A stretch of DNA of 64,000 nt from Rhizobium leguminosarum. Its GTDB lineage: Bacteria; Pseudomonadota; Alphaproteobacteria; Rhizobiales; Rhizobiaceae. Location: contig NZ_CP025012.1 in assembly GCF_002953715.1 (NCBI RefSeq), positions 3,922,501-3,986,500 of the forward strand, read 5' to 3'. The position numbers and the translations under genes were made by a program. Of the stretch, positions 59,923-64,000 are shown piece after piece (position 1 is the first letter of the stretch; each line of letters starts with the position of its first letter). The notes under the pieces are model-generated. The model was given only the letters and a program-made list of their open reading frames with translations, was not told the origin of the DNA and did not search any database.

Positions 59923-61038
59923 TTACGAAATCCTGAGCTGGCTCTCGGGATCGAAGAAGACGGCCTTGTCGAGATTGAATGCGAGGCGGGTGTTTTGTCC
60001 TGGCGCGATGCCGGTATCGGCGCGCAGGCGGGCGACGACGGATTTGCCGCCGAGCTTGGTGACGGCGAAGGTATCGGATCCGGCCGGTTCGACCACCTCG
60101 ATCAGGCAATCGCCCTCGGTCAGCGAGCGCGCCTTGCGGTCGGCGCCATCGGGATCGGTCAGCGCCTCCGGGCGGATGCCGAAGATCACCTGTTTGCCGG
60201 TATAGGCGGTCAGGCCGTCATTGCCTGATATGACCGGCAATCTCAGCGGGGCGGCATTCGGCCGTTCCAGCGAGACTTCCAGCCCGCCGGCGCCGTTTTC
60301 GACGGTGGCGGTCAAGAGGTTCATCGCCGGCGAGCCCATGAAGTCGGCGACGAAGATATTGGACGGGCTGTTATAGATCTCGGCCGGCGTGCCGAACTGC
60401 TGCAGCACGCCATCCTTCAGCACGGCGATCTTGGTCGCCAACGTCATCGCCTCGATCTGGTCATGGGTGACATAGACGAAGGTGGTGCCCATGCGCTGAT
60501 GCAGCCGCTTGATCTCGGTGCGCATGTCGACGCGCAGCTTGGCATCGAGATTGGAGAGCGGCTCGTCGAACAGGAAGACCTGCGGATTGCGCACCAGCGC
60601 CCGCCCCATGGCGACACGCTGGCGCTGGCCGCCGGAGAGCTGGCTCGGCTTGCGGTCGAGCAGATGGCCGATCTGCAGCATGTCGGAGACTTGGCCGATC
60701 GCCTTGACACGCTCCTCCTTCGGCACGCCGCGGATCTCCATGCCGAAGGCGATGTTGCCCGCCACCGTCATGTTCGGATAGAGCGCGTAGGACTGGAACA
60801 CCATGGCGATATCGCGCTTGGAAGGATGCAGGCCGCTGATGTCGCGCCCGTCGATCTTGATATCGCCAGACGTGATCGTCTCCAGCCCGGCAATGGTGTT
60901 GAGCAGCGTCGACTTGCCGCAGCCGGACGGGCCGACCAGCACGAGAAAGCCGCCCTTTTCGAGTTCGAGGTCGATCCCCTTGAGAATGTCGACGGCGCCG
61001 AAGCGTTTTCTGAGACCGGAGATTTCGAGGAAGGCCAT
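59923..61038 (-). CDS. Sugar ABC transporter ATP-binding protein (CUT1)
   Basis: A 371-residue ATPase with Walker A G-P-S-G-C-G-K-S-T (about 35-43), signature L-S-G-G-Q-R-Q-R (about 133-140), Walker B V-F-L-F-D-E-P and the MalK-like C-terminal domain. It is the last gene of the operon. Three bases separate it from the preceding permease stop. It belongs to the glucose/mannose (Gts) set judged by the binding protein. Confidence 0.88.
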   Translation of the reverse strand: MAFLEISGLRKRFGAVDILKGIDLELEKGGFLVLVGPSGCGKSTLLNTIAGLETITSGDIKIDGRDISGLHPSKRDIAMVFQSYALYPNMTVAGNIAFGMEIRGVPKEERVKAIGQVSDMLQIGHLLDRKPSQLSGGQRQRVAMGRALVRNPQVFLFDEPLSNLDAKLRVDMRTEIKRLHQRMGTTFVYVTHDQIEAMTLATKIAVLKDGVLQQFGTPAEIYNSPSNIFVADFMGSPAMNLLTATVENGAGGLEVSLERPNAAPLRLPVISGNDGLTAYTGKQVIFGIRPEALTDPDGADRKARSLTEGDCLIEVVEPAGSDTFAVTKLGGKSVVARLRADTGIAPGQNTRLAFNLDKAVFFDPESQLRIS

Positions 61039-61041
61039 GGA

Positions 61042-61986
61042 TTACCCTTTGACAGCGCCCGCCATCAGACCGCGCACGAAGTAGCGGCCGGCGAGGATAT
61101 AGACGATGAGCGTCGGCACGGCTGCGATCATCGCCGCCGCCATGTTGACATTGTATTCGACCACCCCGGTCGAGGTGTTGACGACATTGTTCAGCGCCAC
61201 CGTCATCGGCATGGATTCACCGGTGCCGGCATAGGCAGATGCAAACAGGAAGTCGTTCCAGATATTGGTGAACTGGTAGATGACGGTGACGACGATGATC
61301 GGCAGCGAGTTCGGCAGCATGATGCGCCGGAAGATCTGGAAGAAGCTGGCGCCATCGACCTGGGCGGCGCGCACCAGTTCGGTCGGAAAGGCCTCGTAGA
61401 AATTGCGGAAGAACAGCGTCGTGAAGCCGAGGCCATAGACGACATGGACGAAGACCAGATTGACCGTCGGATTGCCGAAGCCGAAGTTCCAGCCCGTGGC
61501 GTTCTGCAGCGTCATGCCGAAGCGGCCGAGACTGCCGAGGATCGTCGCCATCGGCAACAGCACCGACTGGAACGGGATGAAGCAGGCAAACAGCATCAGC
61601 CCGAACACCAGCGTGTGGCCGGGAAAGCGCCATTTGGTCAGGACATAACCGTTCAACGCCCCCATGATGGTGGAGATCGCGACAGCCGGCACGACCATCT
61701 TGATCGAGTTCCAGAAGTAACCCTTGATGCCGGCGCAGGTGAGCCCGACGCAGGTCTCGCCCCAGGCCTTGATCCAGGGATCGAAGGTCGGCGATTGCGG
61801 CAGCGCCAGCATGTTGCCGTTCTGGATCTCGTCCATGGTCTTGAACGAGGTCGTCAGCATGACGAAGAGCGGCATCAGATAGAGGACGGCGAAGACCAGC
61901 AGCAGGCCGTAGATGACGGTGCGGCCGATCCAGCGGGTGTTGTTGCTGTTCTGCGAGGTTGCTATCGGAGAGGTCACGCTGCTCAT
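61042..61986 (-). CDS. Sugar ABC transporter permease (GtsC/MalG-like)
   Basis: A 314-residue permease with a first helix near 26-48, then helices near 96-117, 125-150, 162-185, 225-248 and 285-305, and an EAA-type loop in L-V-R-A-A-Q-V-D-G-A-S near 204-214. Its start overlaps the stop of the other permease by 4 bp. The sequence N-G-N-M-L-A-L-P-Q-S-P-T-F-D-P-W near the start resembles glucose-type permeases. It forms the channel with the GtsB-like permease. Confidence 0.87.
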   Translation of the reverse strand: MSSVTSPIATSQNSNNTRWIGRTVIYGLLLVFAVLYLMPLFVMLTTSFKTMDEIQNGNMLALPQSPTFDPWIKAWGETCVGLTCAGIKGYFWNSIKMVVPAVAISTIMGALNGYVLTKWRFPGHTLVFGLMLFACFIPFQSVLLPMATILGSLGRFGMTLQNATGWNFGFGNPTVNLVFVHVVYGLGFTTLFFRNFYEAFPTELVRAAQVDGASFFQIFRRIMLPNSLPIIVVTVIYQFTNIWNDFLFASAYAGTGESMPMTVALNNVVNTSTGVVEYNVNMAAAMIAAVPTLIVYILAGRYFVRGLMAGAVKG

Positions 61987-62936
61987 CGCGCCTTCTCCTT
62001 CAGTTCGGAATAGAGATAGGGAACGATGATCGCCGAGATCGTCATCAGCATGATGATGGCGCTGGCCGAGCCGACGGCCATCTCGTTGCGCTTGAAGGTG
62101 TATTCATACATGAAGTTCGACGGCAGCCAGGCCGAGCCGCCGGGGCCGCCCGAGGTCAGCGCCACCACCAGGTCATAGGACTTGATCGCCATATGGGCGA
62201 GCACGATGAAGGCGGAGAGAAAGATCGGCCGCAGCAGCGGAATGACGATGCGCCGATAGAGCTGGAATGGCGAGGCGCCGTCGATCTGGGCCGCCTTCAT
62301 GATCTCGCCGTCGATACCGCGTAAGCCCGCCAGGAACATCGCCATGACGAAGCCCGACGCCTGCCAGACGCCGGCGATGACGACGGTGTAGATGACGAAG
62401 TCCTTGTTCTTGATCCAGTCGAAGTGGAAGCTTGTCCAGCCAAAATGGTGCAGCGTCTGTTCCAGCCCGAGGCCGGGATCGAGGAACCATTTCCAGGCAA
62501 CGCCTGTCACAATGAAGGAGAGCGCCATCGGATAGAGGAAGATCGGCCGGAGCAGACCCTCGCCGCGGATCTTCTGGTCGAGCAGGATGGCGAGGAACAG
62601 GCCGAGCGCCAGGCAGATGCCGATATAGAGGAAGCCGAAGATCGCCATGTTGGTGATCGAGGTGTACCAGGAAGACGGTGGATCGCTCTCGAAGGTCCAG
62701 CGCCACAGCCGCTGATAGGCGCGTGCGCCGGTCAGCGCATAGGAGGGGAATGTCTTGGAATTGGTGAACGACAGATAGGCCGTCCAGACGATGAAGCCAT
62801 AGACGAAGATGATGGTGATGACGAAGCTGGGCGCCAGCACGATCTTCGGCAGCGCATCCTGCAGCCGGCCTCTCAACGAAATCCCCGTCGATTGCCTCGG
62901 CGTCAGAACCGGATCGGTGGTCGCAACGGTGCTCAT
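61983..62936 (-). CDS. Sugar ABC transporter permease (GtsB/MalF-like)
   Basis: A 317-residue permease with hydrophobic helices near 34-55, 95-120, 128-148, 186-205, 235-255 and 290-307. The EAA loop is in E-I-M-K-A-A-Q-I-D-G-A-S near 212-223. It is the second gene in the operon and is separated from the binding-protein gene by 128 bp that contain a strong hairpin and three copies of GCATGATC. It ends overlapping the next permease. Confidence 0.87.
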   Translation of the reverse strand: MSTVATTDPVLTPRQSTGISLRGRLQDALPKIVLAPSFVITIIFVYGFIVWTAYLSFTNSKTFPSYALTGARAYQRLWRWTFESDPPSSWYTSITNMAIFGFLYIGICLALGLFLAILLDQKIRGEGLLRPIFLYPMALSFIVTGVAWKWFLDPGLGLEQTLHHFGWTSFHFDWIKNKDFVIYTVVIAGVWQASGFVMAMFLAGLRGIDGEIMKAAQIDGASPFQLYRRIVIPLLRPIFLSAFIVLAHMAIKSYDLVVALTSGGPGGSAWLPSNFMYEYTFKRNEMAVGSASAIIMLMTISAIIVPYLYSELKEKAR

Positions 62937-62955
62937 GGAATGTCATCTCCTGCCT

Positions 62956-63003
62956 GCATGATCGTCCGGGCAATCGGCCCCGCATGATCATCCCTGCATG
63001 ATC
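62956..63003. repeat. Three direct copies of GCATGATC
   Basis: GCATGATC occurs at 62956-62963, 62982-62989 and 62996-63003 in the gap between the binding-protein gene and the first permease. Each copy is preceded by CT, CC or CT. Their close grouping is unlikely to be chance, but no role can be assigned. Confidence 0.45.
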
Positions 63004-63018
63004 GGCGCGGAGCCTGAA

Positions 63019-63044
63019 GCTTCCCCGCCAGCAGGCGGGGAAGC
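63019..63044 (-). terminator. Strong intercistronic hairpin after the binding-protein gene
   Basis: GCTTCCCCGCC (63019-63029) and GGCGGGGAAGC (63034-63044) are perfect 11-bp arms around AGCA, about 20 bp past the binding-protein stop. On the minus strand no T-run follows, so it may protect the upstream mRNA rather than terminate. Confidence 0.6.
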
Positions 63045-63064
63045 ATTTGTCATCACACGTGATC

Positions 63065-64000
63065 TCAGCGGGCGTCGTCGATCGCCTGAACGAGCTGCTT
63101 GACGGCTTCGTCGGAGGTCTTGATCTGGCCGTGGACGAACTTCGAGACGACATCCTTATAGGCATTGGCGATCGCCGGCGGTGCGCCATAGCCTTGCGCC
63201 AGCGAGCCGAACAGCGTGCCGCCTTCATTGGCTGCCTTCAGGTCGGCGATGCCCTTCTTGCCGCAAGCGTCGAAGTCGGTATCGGGAACGTCGGTACGCG
63301 CCGGCACCGATCCCTTGACGACGTTGAAGGCAGACTGGAAGCTCTTCGACAGCGTTGCCGTTGCCAGCGCCACCTGGGCCGCCTTGCGGTCGTCTGGGAC
63401 GTTGAACATGCCGAACATGTCGGAGTTGTAGACCACGCTGCCGTCGGTGCCGGGGAAGCGGTAGCACAGGAAGTCGGTATCCGGCGTCTTCTTGGCGGCG
63501 ACGAATTCGCCCTTGGCCCAGTCGCCCATCACCTGCACCAGCGCGTCACCCTTGATGACCATGGCGGTCGCCAGGTTCCAGTCGCGGCCCGAGAAGTTCG
63601 GGTCGACATATTTGATGATCGTGGCGAGGTTATCGAACGACTTCTTCATCGTGTCGGACTTCAGCGATTCCTCGTCGAGGTCGTTGAAGGCCTTCTTGTA
63701 GAACTCCGGACCGCCGGTCGACAGCACGATGGAATCGAACATCGTCGCTTCCTGCCAGTTCTGGCCGCCAAGGGCGAGCGGGATCACGCCGGCGGCCTTG
63801 GCCTTGTCGAGCAGCGCGATCAGCTCGTCGAAGGTCTTCGGCTGGGTGCCGCCGATCTTGTCCATCACAGCCTTGTTGATCCACAGCCAGTTGACCGAGT
63901 GAACGTTGACGGGGGCTGCGACCCACTTGCCGTCATAGACCGAGAACTTCTGCAGCGCTGCCGGAACCGACTTGTCCCAGCCTTCCTTCTTCGCCGTCTC
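63065..64000 (-). CDS. Glucose/mannose-type sugar-binding protein (GtsA-like), N-terminus outside the window
   Basis: At least 311 codons are present; the frame is open past base 64000, so the start and signal peptide are missing. The visible part includes V-N-V-H-S-V-N-W-L-W-I-N, then M-G-D-W-A-K-G-E-F and F-P-G-T-D-G-S, which follow the Pseudomonas GtsA glucose-binding protein as I remember it. It is the first gene of the ABC operon with the two permeases and ATPase. Sugar specificity (glucose, mannose or related) is inference; a link to the neighbouring GH2 enzyme is possible. Confidence 0.85.
   Translation of the reverse strand, partial: ETAKKEGWDKSVPAALQKFSVYDGKWVAAPVNVHSVNWLWINKAVMDKIGGTQPKTFDELIALLDKAKAAGVIPLALGGQNWQEATMFDSIVLSTGGPEFYKKAFNDLDEESLKSDTMKKSFDNLATIIKYVDPNFSGRDWNLATAMVIKGDALVQVMGDWAKGEFVAAKKTPDTDFLCYRFPGTDGSVVYNSDMFGMFNVPDDRKAAQVALATATLSKSFQSAFNVVKGSVPARTDVPDTDFDACGKKGIADLKAANEGGTLFGSLAQGYGAPPAIANAYKDVVSKFVHGQIKTSDEAVKQLVQAIDDAR

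Noticed and set aside
60463..62013. 516-codon plus-strand frame opposite the GtsC-like permease and the ATPase
   Set aside because: Low-complexity charged translation, antisense to two conserved genes; a shadow frame.
1..64000. CRISPR arrays, tRNA or rRNA genes, insertion sequences, prophage genes
   Set aside because: I looked for regularly spaced repeats, cloverleaf-type sequences, transposase motifs and phage proteins and saw none.

Overview
The window looks like a stretch of chromosome from a fast-growing Rhizobium of the R. leguminosarum/etli type. I base this on high GC content, on four copies of a rhizobial intergenic palindrome (RIME-like), on other short rhizobial hairpin repeats, and on gene families typical of Rhizobiaceae such as thuA, smo/mtlK and exoD. 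The species call is inference. I saw no rRNA, tRNA, CRISPR array, insertion sequence, phage gene or origin.

Layout. 1-3.4 kb: the 3' part of a ydcTUV-patD putrescine/GABA-aldehyde module. 3.5-9.3 kb: small membrane proteins, a DUF3313 lipoprotein, an OmpR/EnvZ-type two-component pair, an unusual receiver-like protein, DoxX and DUF1345 proteins. 9.3-11.8 kb: transaldolase and a divergent SorC-family regulator. 11.8-16.9 kb: housekeeping and accessory genes (Ogt/AraC-type methyltransferase, DUF2244, nth, TetR with a divergent VOC protein, CysZ/EI24, RpiR regulator). 17-26.2 kb: a polyol operon on the minus strand (binding protein, two permeases, ATPase, mannitol-type dehydrogenase, HAD hydrolase, FGGY pentulose kinase) with its own SorC regulator. 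26.3-30.2 kb: an ExoD-like protein, then a ROK kinase converging on a GH20 hexosaminidase. 30.3-35.4 kb: an RND efflux operon with a TetR regulator and a 36-bp palindromic operator. 35.6-43.7 kb: OsmC, then an L-arabinose/D-galactose oxidative cluster (araFGH, aldose 1-epimerase, sugar SDR; divergent GntR regulator and dgoD). 43.7-45.8 kb: DoxX, a truncated SDR and a class III adenylate cyclase. 45.8-64 kb: a sugar region with a LacI regulator, PhyH-type dioxygenase, SDR, SMP-30 lactonase, a thuEFGKA-like operon, a divergent Gfo/Idh oxidoreductase with LacI and GH2 beta-glycosidase, and finally a GtsA-like sugar ABC transporter cut by the window end.

How it fits together. Most of the DNA serves uptake and oxidative breakdown of plant-derived sugars, polyols and amines. 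Each block follows one plan: an ABC transporter, one or two oxidoreductases and a local regulator. Binding-protein genes are often separated from the following transporter genes by a hairpin, which suggests that the binding protein is made in excess. The least understood block is 45.8-59.8 kb. There a 2-oxoglutarate-type dioxygenase, SDR, lactonase, ThuA, Gfo/Idh enzyme and beta-glycosidase sit around one transporter; this is the best candidate for an undescribed pathway. No wholly new type of system was seen.
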